NCBI GenBank assembly: GCA_021828225.1
Contig: JAKASH010000050.1
Coordinates: 1-10,567, forward strand
From: Acidobacteriota bacterium
Lineage (GTDB): Bacteria; Acidobacteriota; Terriglobia; UBA7540
Length of the DNA: 10,567 bases
Direction: 5' to 3'
A program made the translations under genes and the position numbers. Under the pieces are notes generated by a model. That model saw only the letters and a program-made list of their open reading frames with translations. It was not told the origin of the DNA and ran no database searches. Shown here piece after piece: positions 1 through 5,874 of the stretch; the first letter of the stretch is position 1; the number at the start of each line of letters is the position of its first letter.

Positions 1-304
1 AACGCTTGATAAAGCTACGCTATTGCGCTAGCTACCCCGGCTGGGTCGTCCGCGGGCCGCGCCGGCCAGCCGTAGGCCCTTGCGGCCCGCGGCACTTGTC
101 TCGACGAGGGAGGGTAACCGGAAAAACATAAGAACCGCAGGGCCAAGGGCCCGCTACAATGGCCGCAACCGGGATGGCAGAAGAATTGGCCGCTCAGTCC
201 GACGAAAGAGTGGCCAGCGCCGCTGCGGAGGCATCGAGGCTAGCATTGTGTCTGCTTCAGCTGCGTCCCGCGGGGTGCAGGCAGAACGAAGGCGGGCCGG
301 ACAC
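1..304. other. Left-edge non-coding stretch with a GC-rich inverted repeat
   Basis: I can support no gene here. The stretch lies downstream of the 305-1729 gene on its coding strand. A 57-codon plus-strand frame (159-332) and a 77-codon frame (80-313) are open, but neither has a recognisable product. The one clear structure is the perfect 11-bp inverted repeat listed separately at 50-92. I see no tRNA, rRNA or canonical terminator with a U-tract. Confidence 0.5.
50..92. repeat. Perfect 11-bp GC-only inverted repeat
   Basis: CCGCGGGCCGC (50-60) is the exact reverse complement of GCGGCCCGCGG (82-92), with a 21-nt spacer. Neither strand has a T-run after the stem, so it is not a canonical intrinsic terminator. 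It could be a transcript-end hairpin for the minus-strand genes, a protein-binding palindrome, or part of a structured element that runs off the left edge. Confidence 0.6.
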
Positions 305-1729
305 TCAGGTTGAGTTCTTCGCTATCGACTGAGTCCCGGGAGTTGCTGCCTTCTTCCTTGGCGGCACCAGCGGCCCTTCATGCGTACCAAAGCGGATTTC
401 CATGGGGGTGTCTTTGGGGAAGACGACCTGGCTGCCGCGTGCCAGGATGTGGGAATAGATCGACATGGCGGCGCCGTAAAACGCGAAGCCGGCGGTCACG
501 GGTTGCAAGCGTGCGGCCATGGCAATCAAGCTGCCCATCAGTCCAAATCCGAATCCGCCCCTGAGCGCTCCGCTCCCGATATCGCTCCCTTGTCCGCCAC
601 CTTCCTGGATCGCCCGGCTTTGGGGGTCACTGTCAAACGAGGTAGTCGCCAGCAGGACATCGATGGCAGGCATGATGTACTTCTTCTTGGAACTGACTGC
701 GTGCGCGCCGCCTTCCGAGTCGATTTTCAGGTGCGAGGCCTTGGCCACGGTGGCTGCCTGCAGGCTGGCCTCGACTGTCCGGGTGGCTCCGTGGGGCAAT
801 TCAATGCGCGTGAACGCAAAGCGCAGCTTGCCGTTCCGGTTGAGCCTGCGAGCGGGCATGGCATCTGTCACCGTGCCTTCCAGACGGCTGCCCTCCGGCA
901 GAAGCAACTGGTGGTCCTTGGAAAAGAGTGGTTGCGACACGACGGCTTCCACCGGGGTTCCTCTATGGTCCTTCGCCGAACTCAGCGGAGTGGCCAGCCA
1001 GACATGCACGGTGCTCCCGGGCGGGATTTTGCTGCCAACCTTCTTCATCGCCTGTGGCGAGTAGTTTTCCGTCCCCAGCTTCAGCGGATCTTTCAGCGTA
1101 GCCGTGAATTGAGTCCCAGCCGGCAGGAATTGCCGGTGGAAGGGCAGTTGGGCCGTCAGCATGCCTTCGACCCATTTCAATTTGTGGGGAGCCTTGATGT
1201 CCTCGATGGCTTGTTTCTTTTCGTTCTCAAATTCCTGCCGAACCTCACCGATCTTTCCTTTGATGCGCCCTGTCTTTTTGTCTTTCCCGCCTGCGACAAG
1301 TTGAATGACTTGGGTTGTGCCCGGCGAGACGGCGGTCTGGATCGGAACGCGTTTCCCGCCTTTCAGCACCAGCGTGTTGAACTCAATATGCGCCTTATGG
1401 AATGGAGTCAGGTCGCCGTTTGCCAGCGCCTCTATCCGCTTTGTTCGTGAAACAGGATCGATCTTCGAGACGTTTCCCAGCAACGTGCTGCCCGCAGGAA
1501 TAACTTTCTGGTTGAAGACATAGATCGGTTGAACGATGCGCCCTTCAACCGGAGTGCCGACGTGCTTTACCCTTACGGACTTTTCAAGAGCGACCCGAAT
1601 GGGCACGCCCGGCTTTACGGTGAGGGGAATCGCTTGGGATTTGCCGGGAGGCTTGGAGGCCCGCGAGTGGGCCATACAGAAGGGAGAGAGTAGAAAAAGA
1701 ATACCGAGGGAGGGTATTATCGTTCGCAT
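305..1729 (-). CDS. Secreted VirB10/TrbI-like repeat protein, function unknown
   Basis: This encodes 474 residues from the ATG at 1729. That start is preferred over the in-frame TTG at 1735 because GAGGAAG lies 6 nt before the ATG but abuts the TTG. A hydrophobic N-terminus (MRTIIPSLGILFLLSPFCMA) looks like a signal peptide. Two copies of a ~90-residue beta-rich module follow, at about residues 39-136 and 235-325. Each has a GTPVE motif, then a valine-rich strand ending in QP, then an IPAGS or LPEGS turn and an R.....G motif; the charged link between them (145-190) could be helical. Residues ~377-428 are glycine-rich and hydrophobic. A last GSQVVFPKDTPMEIRF strand resembles the end of VirB10/TrbI proteins. 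The next gene upstream (2080-2898) carries the same module. I infer an envelope or periplasmic protein. A conjugation role is unlikely, since no other type IV secretion gene is nearby. Function is unknown. Confidence 0.8.
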   Translation of the reverse strand: MRTIIPSLGILFLLSPFCMAHSRASKPPGKSQAIPLTVKPGVPIRVALEKSVRVKHVGTPVEGRIVQPIYVFNQKVIPAGSTLLGNVSKIDPVSRTKRIEALANGDLTPFHKAHIEFNTLVLKGGKRVPIQTAVSPGTTQVIQLVAGGKDKKTGRIKGKIGEVRQEFENEKKQAIEDIKAPHKLKWVEGMLTAQLPFHRQFLPAGTQFTATLKDPLKLGTENYSPQAMKKVGSKIPPGSTVHVWLATPLSSAKDHRGTPVEAVVSQPLFSKDHQLLLPEGSRLEGTVTDAMPARRLNRNGKLRFAFTRIELPHGATRTVEASLQAATVAKASHLKIDSEGGAHAVSSKKKYIMPAIDVLLATTSFDSDPQSRAIQEGGGQGSDIGSGALRGGFGFGLMGSLIAMAARLQPVTAGFAFYGAAMSIYSHILARGSQVVFPKDTPMEIRFGTHEGPLVPPRKKAATPGTQSIAKNST

Positions 1730-2079
1730 TGCCAACTTCCTCAGTGGCTGGCCAGCCGCGGAATACGCCCTGGGACCCTGGGTTCAGGCCAAGCCTTGGA
1801 CTTTATTTATTGAAAAGCACAAGACACAGTAACGGCCCCATCACAGGAATTGTCTACAAACACGGCTATCCGCCATCCAGCGCGATACAAGAGGGAAGAA
1901 GCGTCGCTATTCTTCAACGGCTTCGGGAGCCTTTGGCGGTGTCTTCCGCGACTTCGCTCTTTTGAGGATTGACAACGCTGCCCCTCGTGAGAATTCGTTG
2001 TCCTGACGCCTGCTGAAGAGGAGTATCAGGCGTCAAAAGCATGTAGGGTAACGATTCCGACAGCCAGCCGGAAGATCCG
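1730..2079. other. Intergenic gap between the two module proteins
   Basis: About 350 bases without a supported gene, downstream of the 2080 gene and upstream of the 305-1729 gene, both on the minus strand. It contains a 9-bp inverted repeat (2004-2035, listed separately), a short palindrome CCAAGCCTTGG near 1790 and an AT-rich patch at 1800-1815. I found no convincing -35/-10 pair for the downstream gene. The gap is wide enough for its own promoter, so co-transcription of the two genes is uncertain. Confidence 0.5.
2004..2035 (-). repeat. 9-bp inverted repeat after the 2080-2898 gene
   Basis: TGACGCCTG (2004-2012) pairs perfectly with CAGGCGTCA (2027-2035) across a 14-nt loop. It starts about 45 nt after the stop codon of the minus-strand gene, where a transcript-end hairpin would be expected. 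Neither strand has a T-run behind the stem, so an intrinsic terminator is not proven. RNA stabilisation or a binding palindrome are alternatives. Confidence 0.45.
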
Positions 2080-2898
2080 TCAGTCGGAGGTTGCCGGAAT
2101 GCTGGCCGAGGCAGGCATCGGCCTTGCTGCGACACTACGATCCACGATGAACGTCAGGTGCGTTCCCTGGAGAAGAACAAGCGCTTTTTCGTGCTTGAAG
2201 ACGTTGTAAATCAGAGCTGCACCGGCGCCGATCGCTGCACCGTACCCCACATCCGCCCCGAAACTTGGTCCGCCGCATGCGCCGAAATACTGGCAATCAA
2301 TCTCGTGTCCCATCCCGACCGTGGCGCCCGCTCCAGCACCCATGGCCCCGGCAATTGCCGCCCCTTTGAGTGCAGACTTTGCGCTCTTGCCACAGCCTTT
2401 GATTGTGCCCTCAGAGTCGTGCGCAGTCCTGGCGCAAGGGCTGCCCTGCGCTTCATCGAGCGACCCGTTCAGAAGAAACTCATCACCATTCTCGGTTGTA
2501 ATGTCGTCCAGCACAATGCGCATCTCGCCCACGCCCTTGATGCGTTTTGACTTCTTGACAAACACGACATGCCCGTCCACCAGACTGCCGGTCGGAACGA
2601 TCGTTTTGCCGTCTGAAGTCACAGGCTGCTCAACGTATCCGGTGAACTTGTCGCCAGTCTTATTGGTCTTCGAAGTCAGCGTGGTCTGCAGCCTGACGTG
2701 CAGTGAGGAACCGGCAGGGAGAATGATCCCGGCGAATTTGTTCTTGGTCTTGGCCTGGGTGGTATTGCCGATGCTGGCGCTGGTGTCGCTCGTAGCGAGA
2801 TTGTTCTGTTGGGCATTCTGCTGGGCAGCAAGTGCCAGGCAGGGCAGAGCCATGCCCAAAAGGAGACTTGTGACCAGTGTTCTTCGCGCTGTTATCAT
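2080..2898 (-). CDS. Secreted glycine-rich protein with one copy of the shared module
   Basis: This encodes 272 residues. The ATG at 2898 follows GGAGG at 7 nt spacing. Residues 1-25 form a signal peptide (hydrophobic core, likely cut after LALAA). The ALPC sequence does not fit a good lipobox because proline precedes the cysteine. After a Q/N-rich spacer, residues ~58-148 form one copy of the module seen twice in the 305-1729 protein: LPAGSSLHVRL, then a VEQP strand, a VPTGS turn and a R.....GEMRI segment. Residues ~168-230 are rich in Gly/Ala (KGAAIAGAMGAGAGATVG), like glycine-zipper membrane segments, and contain four cysteines (155, 169, 202, 208). The chain ends with a QGTHLTFIVDR strand matching the VirB10-like C-terminal strand of its neighbour. 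I infer an envelope-associated protein; function is unknown. Confidence 0.8.
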   Translation of the reverse strand: MITARRTLVTSLLLGMALPCLALAAQQNAQQNNLATSDTSASIGNTTQAKTKNKFAGIILPAGSSLHVRLQTTLTSKTNKTGDKFTGYVEQPVTSDGKTIVPTGSLVDGHVVFVKKSKRIKGVGEMRIVLDDITTENGDEFLLNGSLDEAQGSPCARTAHDSEGTIKGCGKSAKSALKGAAIAGAMGAGAGATVGMGHEIDCQYFGACGGPSFGADVGYGAAIGAGAALIYNVFKHEKALVLLQGTHLTFIVDRSVAARPMPASASIPATSD

Positions 2899-3241
2899 AA
2901 AGCTCCCTCCCTGAACATAAGTCGCAGGGCCGCGATCCGTCCCCTTCGTAACATGCCTTCACCTTCTATGCTTCTTAATATGCTCCGAAAATCCGTTGTT
3001 TGCAAGATGGCTTCCTCGCCGGATTAGATTCTTCCCGCATGCATCGGGTTGCACCCGAACTGCTAGATCAGCCTCCCCAAGGAGTGGGTTTCATCGCAAT
3101 TTCCTGCGGTGGGCCCGTCGACTAACAGGCTTTAGAGAGAGATGGTTACAGAGCTTTCTGTGAGTAGCACTTTTGATGTTTTCGGTCTAGGCGGCCAGGG
3201 ACCTTGGCGGGAATTGTAGCAATAAGTGTCTGCCCCGGATC
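2899..3241. other. Intergenic gap upstream of the 2080-2898 gene
   Basis: About 340 bases with no supported gene. It holds the upstream region of the 2080-2898 gene, including the candidate promoter at 2977-3005, and the downstream region of the broken regulator. A 6-bp hairpin with a 3-nt loop (TCGGGT 3044-3049 / ACCCGA 3053-3058) lies about 40 bp upstream of the candidate -35 box and could be an operator half-site pair. No terminator with a U-tract is visible for the regulator remnant. Confidence 0.45.
2977..3005 (-). promoter_or_regulatory. Candidate sigma-70 promoter of the 2080-2898 gene
   Basis: On the minus strand, TTGCAA (3000-3005) is followed after exactly 17 nt by CATATT (2977-2982). 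Each hexamer matches 4 of 6 consensus bases. The start of transcription would be near 2970, giving a leader of about 70 nt. The match is moderate and could be chance in this AT-richer patch. Confidence 0.35.
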
Positions 3242-3673
3242 TCATGGATCTTCTGCACCAACCTGCTCCTCATAATCCTCGCCGCTGCCTTCGAGGGCGG
3301 CAAGGCTTTCTTCCTGCTCGTGGATGCTGAGCTGGTTGATCAACCGATAGAGACAGCCCCGCGTAACACCGAGCAGGCGGGCGGTTTCAGTTCTGCTTTC
3401 TTTGCACTCACGCAAGGTCCTGAGGATCAGGCGGCGTTTAAATTCCTGAACCTCCTCCTCATAGAGGTTCGATGCCGAGAGTTGGACAAAGCCATTGTGA
3501 ATTGCTTTGGGCAGGTGCTGGAGTTCGATGGTTTGCCCTTCGGCCAGCACGACAGCGCGTTGAACAACGTTTTCCAGTTCCCGCACGTTGCCGGGCCAGG
3601 AATACTCTTCCAGCGCGTGCAAGGCGAGGTGTGAGACTCGTCTTGTTGGTTTGCCGAACTGTTTTGCGTGAGG
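3242..3673 (-). pseudogene. Fis-type HTH and AAA+ tail fragment of the broken regulator
   Basis: This is the C-terminal remnant in detail, about 143 codons. It keeps the WPGNVREL signature of the last AAA+ subdomain of sigma-54 activators, a linker, the HTH_8/Fis helix-turn-helix and an acidic tail. No plausible start with a Shine-Dalgarno lies within the homologous part. The only in-frame ATG (3820) is inside the receiver coding sequence with an AGG directly abutting it. If translated from there, the product would carry about 49 unrelated N-terminal residues. It could at most act as a small DNA-binding protein, not as a sigma-54 activator. Confidence 0.65.
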
Positions 3674-4100
3674 TCTGCGGCCGGGAGCGCGATTGGAAGA
3701 GATTGGTTTCGATTTGATGGTACCGGCGGGCTCGCCGCAGCACAACGCGAAGCCCCGGGATGTCAGGAGGGCTGGCCAGCGTTTCGTACGCTCCGTTCTC
3801 GATGAAAGTGCGAACGGCATCCTGCTGGTCTTCGTGGACCATAACCACGATTGGAGGTGGTGGTCGCGACGATTTCTGGAGAACGTACATCAATCGCAGA
3901 ATGTCTTCGTAGCCCTCGGGTCCGACGGAGGATGTATCCAGAAGGACTGCATCCGCATGCTGGCGCGCGTGAACCATGCTCCCGGCACTGTCCAGATCGT
4001 GGTGGCGAATCTCGTAGCCGGGTCCCAGAGCTCGCCCTACAACTTCTGCGAAACTCTTGTCCCGGCTGTAGAACCGGAACCTGATAACTTCTTCAGCCAT
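3242..4100 (-). pseudogene. Broken sigma-54-dependent regulator: degenerate receiver, AAA+ core lost, Fis HTH kept
   Basis: Two frames together spell the two ends of an NtrC-type activator. The first frame begins at ATG 4100 (GAGGA upstream; an earlier GTG at 4172 adds an unlikely basic leader) and gives a receiver-like domain, residues 1-125. Its Asp55 (AVLLDTS) is kept. The acidic pair is replaced by Ser12-Arg13, the conserved Thr/Ser by Val88 and the Lys by Ser110 (GAYETLASPP), so phosphorylation is unlikely. After RYHQIETNLFQSRSR (~3681) sense is lost; this frame runs on as low-sense sequence to 3459. Homology resumes in the other frame at ~3673 with FGKPTRR, then YSWPGNVRELENVVQRAV (end of the AAA+ region) and a Fis-type helix-turn-helix (ETARLLGVTRGCLYRLINQL), ending at 3242. 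Walker A, GAFTGA and Walker B are all absent, so about 200 residues are missing at an out-of-frame join. Assembly error is an alternative. Confidence 0.75.
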
Positions 4101-4139
4101 CCCGCGATTCCTCACCGTAAGGTCGCCAACGCGCCGGGA

Positions 4140-4160
4140 CGAGGTTCTTTTGTAACCTCG
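4140..4160. repeat. 7-bp inverted repeat before the regulator remnant
   Basis: CGAGGTT (4140-4146) is the exact reverse complement of AACCTCG (4154-4160), with a 7-nt spacer. It sits 40 nt upstream of the ATG at 4100, in the 206-bp gap after ftsY. It may be an operator or a leader hairpin of the regulator. Confidence 0.4.
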
Positions 4161-4292
4161 CAGATTCATCACTCTCGGGCCCCCCTTCGGAACGGTTGTT
4201 CAGCTCAATGGCGAATTGCTGCTCTGGCGGATTGGAAACCGCTGTGAAGAGATTGCGTTCCCGGAGCTTGACCGTCTGGCCAAGCGCCGCGA

Positions 4293-4309
4293 TAGGGGGT
4301 TCCCCCCTA
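4293..4309 (-). repeat. Tight 7-bp hairpin overlapping the ftsY stop codon
   Basis: Read on the minus strand, TAGGGGG, loop GAA, CCCCCTA form a 7-bp stem with a 3-nt loop. The TAG stop codon of ftsY is the first three bases of the stem. No U-tract follows, so it is a termination or stability element at best. It could partly insulate ftsY from the regulator remnant downstream. Confidence 0.5.
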
Positions 4310-5278
4310 GGCTCCGAACAGGGAAGCGACGAAATCACGTGGGTTGAAGGGAATCAAGTCTTCGATCTTTTCCCCGATGCCGACAAACTGGATGGGGAGG
4401 CCCAATTCGCGCGCAATAGCAACCACCACGCCGCCTTTGGCGGTTCCGTCGAGCTTGGTCAGCACAATGCCGGTTGCTCCGGCATGCTCAGTGAACTGGC
4501 GCGCCTGGGAGAGGCCGTTCTGGCCGGTGGTGGCGTCGATCACCAGCAGCACCTGATGCGGGGCGCCGGGTACTTCCCGAGAGGCAATGCGGCACATCTT
4601 GCTGAGTTCAGTCATCAGGTTGTACTTGGTGTGCAGCCGCCCGGCCGTATCCACGATAACCGGATCAAAGTGGCGCGACTTCGCAGCCTTCAGGCCGTCG
4701 AAGACCACGGCTGAGGGATCAGCGCCCGCCTTCTGCTTTACAAGTTCCATTTCCAGGCGCGACGCCCAGATGTCAAGCTGCTCGATCGCCGCCGCCCGGA
4801 AGGTATCCGCAGCCACAAGCAGCGGTTTTCGATTCTGGTCCAGGTAGTAGCGCGCAAGCTTGGCGATGCTCGTCGTCTTTCCAACTCCGTTCACCCCTAC
4901 CACCAGGATGACCTCCGGCTGCCCCGCGGGTGGCTTCTTCTGTGTTGGGCGCCCGCCAGCGCCGTTCTGGGGATGTTCGAGAATCTTCAGGATTTCCTGC
5001 TCGACGACGCCGCGAATTTCCCGCGCGCCCTGCAGCTTTCCGCGGCCTGCCTGCTCGCGCAGTCCGGCTAGAATGTCTCCGGAAGTTTTCACGCCCAGGT
5101 CGGCCATGATCAGCGTGGCTTCGAGGTCGTCGAGCAAGGCCGGATCGATGGTCTCCTTGCCCTCCGTCACCTGGTCGAGCCGTTCGACCAGTTGGCTCTT
5201 GGTTGAAGCGACCGCCTGCTTAAGCCGGTTGAAAAAACTGGTCTTTTGTTCCCGTGGACCAAATAGAGTTTGCACCAT
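4307..5278 (-). CDS. ftsY: Signal recognition particle receptor FtsY
   Basis: FtsY is the SRP GTPase receptor. It docks SRP-ribosome complexes at the inner membrane and passes nascent membrane proteins to SecYEG. All GTPase motifs are present (residues counted from the ATG at 5278): G1 GVNGVGKTT (128-136), DTFRAAA (158-164), DTAGR (210-214), [10 protein letters not shown] (274-283) and GIGEKIEDL (300-308). An N-domain four-helix region precedes them (~15-105), then a short Gly/Pro/Lys linker. At 323 residues it is an NG-only form with almost no acidic A domain, as in many non-enteric bacteria. The start is uncertain: TTG, ATG and GTG are consecutive codons (5281, 5278, 5275), and AAAGG lies 3 nt before the ATG and 6 nt before the GTG. 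ATG is chosen by convention. The divergent 840-bp region upstream probably holds its promoter. Confidence 0.97.
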   Translation of the reverse strand: MVQTLFGPREQKTSFFNRLKQAVASTKSQLVERLDQVTEGKETIDPALLDDLEATLIMADLGVKTSGDILAGLREQAGRGKLQGAREIRGVVEQEILKILEHPQNGAGGRPTQKKPPAGQPEVILVVGVNGVGKTTSIAKLARYYLDQNRKPLLVAADTFRAAAIEQLDIWASRLEMELVKQKAGADPSAVVFDGLKAAKSRHFDPVIVDTAGRLHTKYNLMTELSKMCRIASREVPGAPHQVLLVIDATTGQNGLSQARQFTEHAGATGIVLTKLDGTAKGGVVVAIARELGLPIQFVGIGEKIEDLIPFNPRDFVASLFGA

Positions 5279-5393
5279 CAACCTTTATTCTATCGCAAAC
5301 CGGGGCGCAGGCTTCGCGCTTTTGTGGAGGAGCCTTCATTGCATTCCTCCCAACACCCGAGTCGGCACTTCGCGTGCGAAGGGCAGACCCCGC

Positions 5394-5409
5394 TGTGACG
5401 CATGTCACG
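5394..5409. promoter_or_regulatory. CRP/FNR-like binding palindrome upstream of ftsY
   Basis: TGTGACGCATGTCACG matches the E. coli CRP consensus TGTGA-N6-TCACA at 9 of 10 fixed positions. Its nearer edge is about 115 bp upstream of the ftsY ATG and about 710 bp upstream of the plus-strand gene. Whether this organism has a CRP-family regulator with that specificity is unknown, and no promoter was identified close by. A chance palindrome is possible. Confidence 0.35.
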
Positions 5410-5513
5410 AATTGCACATCCTTGAAAGTTTTTTGCAGTTTACGTGCTGTTTCCTGGGCTTTTGGGTTTGACCGGAAGAGGAATCGCTAAGAGAATTGTT
5501 GACTGCGAAGTCG

Positions 5514-5576
5514 GGCTTGTCTGAAGCGAAACAGGGGCGTTCGATTTTCCGGAAGTGAGCGCGACAAGCCGAACGC
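5514..5576 (+). repeat. Interlocking inverted repeats, possible folded RNA
   Basis: GGCTTGTC (5514-5521) pairs with GACAAGCC (5563-5570), extendable to 10 bp with one bulged G. Within its loop GCGTTCG (5537-5543) pairs with CGAACGC (5570-5576), just beyond the first 3' arm. The two stems share base 5570 and interlock, so they would be either alternatives or a pseudoknot. No promoter or terminator could be tied to them. Confidence 0.35.
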
Positions 5577-5684
5577 AAGCTTGGTTCATCCTTGGAGTTC
5601 GCTCAATGAACCTGGTTCCCATAAGCTTTTTTCTGCGACTTTTGAGTGGGGATGGACGTGGGCGTTGAGGTTGTTATCGGCTGG

Positions 5685-5745
5685 AAGCCGGAGTGAGCTA
5701 TGGCAGAGCAAGTTGGCCATCCCCACACTCCGGCTTTCACTTTTT
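5685..5745 (+). terminator. Terminator-like long hairpin with T-run
   Basis: AAGCCGGAGTG (5685-5695) is the exact complement of CACTCCGGCTT (5726-5736). An inner stem ATGGC/GCCAT lies in the loop, and TCACTTTTT follows on the plus strand. That is a stable stem with a T-run 5 nt behind it, less ideal than a run directly at the stem. An upstream hairpin CGGCT (5678-5682) / AGCCG (5686-5690) uses the same 5' arm and would exclude it, an attenuator-like arrangement. No coding gene ends just upstream, so it would end a non-coding transcript. Confidence 0.45.
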
Positions 5746-5828
5746 CGAGCATCCCGCGGCTTATGGTGGTGGCGGAAGTTCCCGCGGGTATTAACCATAC
5801 CGTCATCTATTTGTAACATGCTTTTCAC

Positions 5829-5857
5829 TTGACATTTGACTAACTCGAAAATACACT
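5829..5857 (+). promoter_or_regulatory. Sigma-70-type promoter of the 6119-6913 gene
   Basis: A perfect -35 box TTGACA (5829-5834) is followed after a 17-nt spacer by TACACT (5852-5857), which matches 4 of 6 -10 positions. The sequence just upstream is AT-rich. Transcription should start near 5864, leaving a leader of about 255 nt before the ATG at 6119. This is the best promoter match I found in the window. Confidence 0.65.
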
Positions 5858-5874
5858 GCTTCACCGTCGAGTTA
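5841..5874. promoter_or_regulatory. Operator-like inverted repeat bracketing the -10 box
   Basis: TAACTCGA (5841-5848) and TCGAGTTA (5867-5874) are exact reverse complements, 18 bp apart, on either side of the -10 hexamer and the expected start of transcription. The left arm lies before the start site, so the pair cannot form an RNA hairpin in that transcript. A DNA-binding repressor site is the simpler reading. Arm centres are 26 bp apart, about 2.5 helical turns. Confidence 0.45.

Larger units (their letters stand above)
5279..5828. other. Non-coding region rich in inverted repeats between ftsY and the plus-strand gene
   Basis: I support no protein gene here; the open frames are short and without recognisable products. 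The region holds a CRP/FNR-like palindrome (5394-5409), interlocking inverted repeats (5514-5576), a 7-bp hairpin GGTTCAT 5583-5589 / ATGAACC 5606-5612, a terminator-like hairpin (5685-5745) and a 7-bp pair CCCGCGG 5753-5759 / CCGCGGG 5782-5788. The density of pairable segments is greater than in other gaps of the window. This suggests a small RNA or a regulatory region, but no RNA family was recognised. Confidence 0.45.

Noticed and set aside
159..332. 57-codon plus-strand open frame starting MAATGMAEELAAQ
   Set aside because: It has an AAGGG some distance upstream and GC-rich third positions, but no recognisable product. It runs 28 nt into the opposite-strand 305-1729 gene, and the case is too weak to call a gene.
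380..1450. 356-codon plus-strand open frame
   Set aside because: It lies wholly antisense to the secreted module protein. Its translation is rich in Arg, His, Gln and Gly with no domain, while the minus frame has a signal peptide, repeats and a Shine-Dalgarno.
2821..2898. Lipoprotein signal peptide in the 2080-2898 protein (ALPC)
   Set aside because: Proline directly before the cysteine is not compatible with a normal lipobox; a standard signal peptidase site after LALAA fits better.
305..2898. Type IV secretion or conjugation locus
   Set aside because: The resemblance to VirB10/TrbI is limited to short strand motifs and composition, and no other secretion, relaxase or ATPase gene occurs nearby.
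3660..3700. Programmed frameshift joining the two regulator frames
   Set aside because: The second frame is +1 relative to the first, no slippery heptamer plus stimulator is visible, and the whole AAA+ core is absent, which a frameshift could not explain.
4093..4338. 81-codon minus-strand frame filling the gap between ftsY and the regulator remnant
   Set aside because: The composition is protein-like in its middle, but the only start is a GTG inside ftsY without a Shine-Dalgarno, and no family is recognised.
5412..5430. Sigma-54 promoter (TTGCAC ... TTGA)
   Set aside because: The invariant -24 GG is TG and the -12 GC is missing at the correct spacing.
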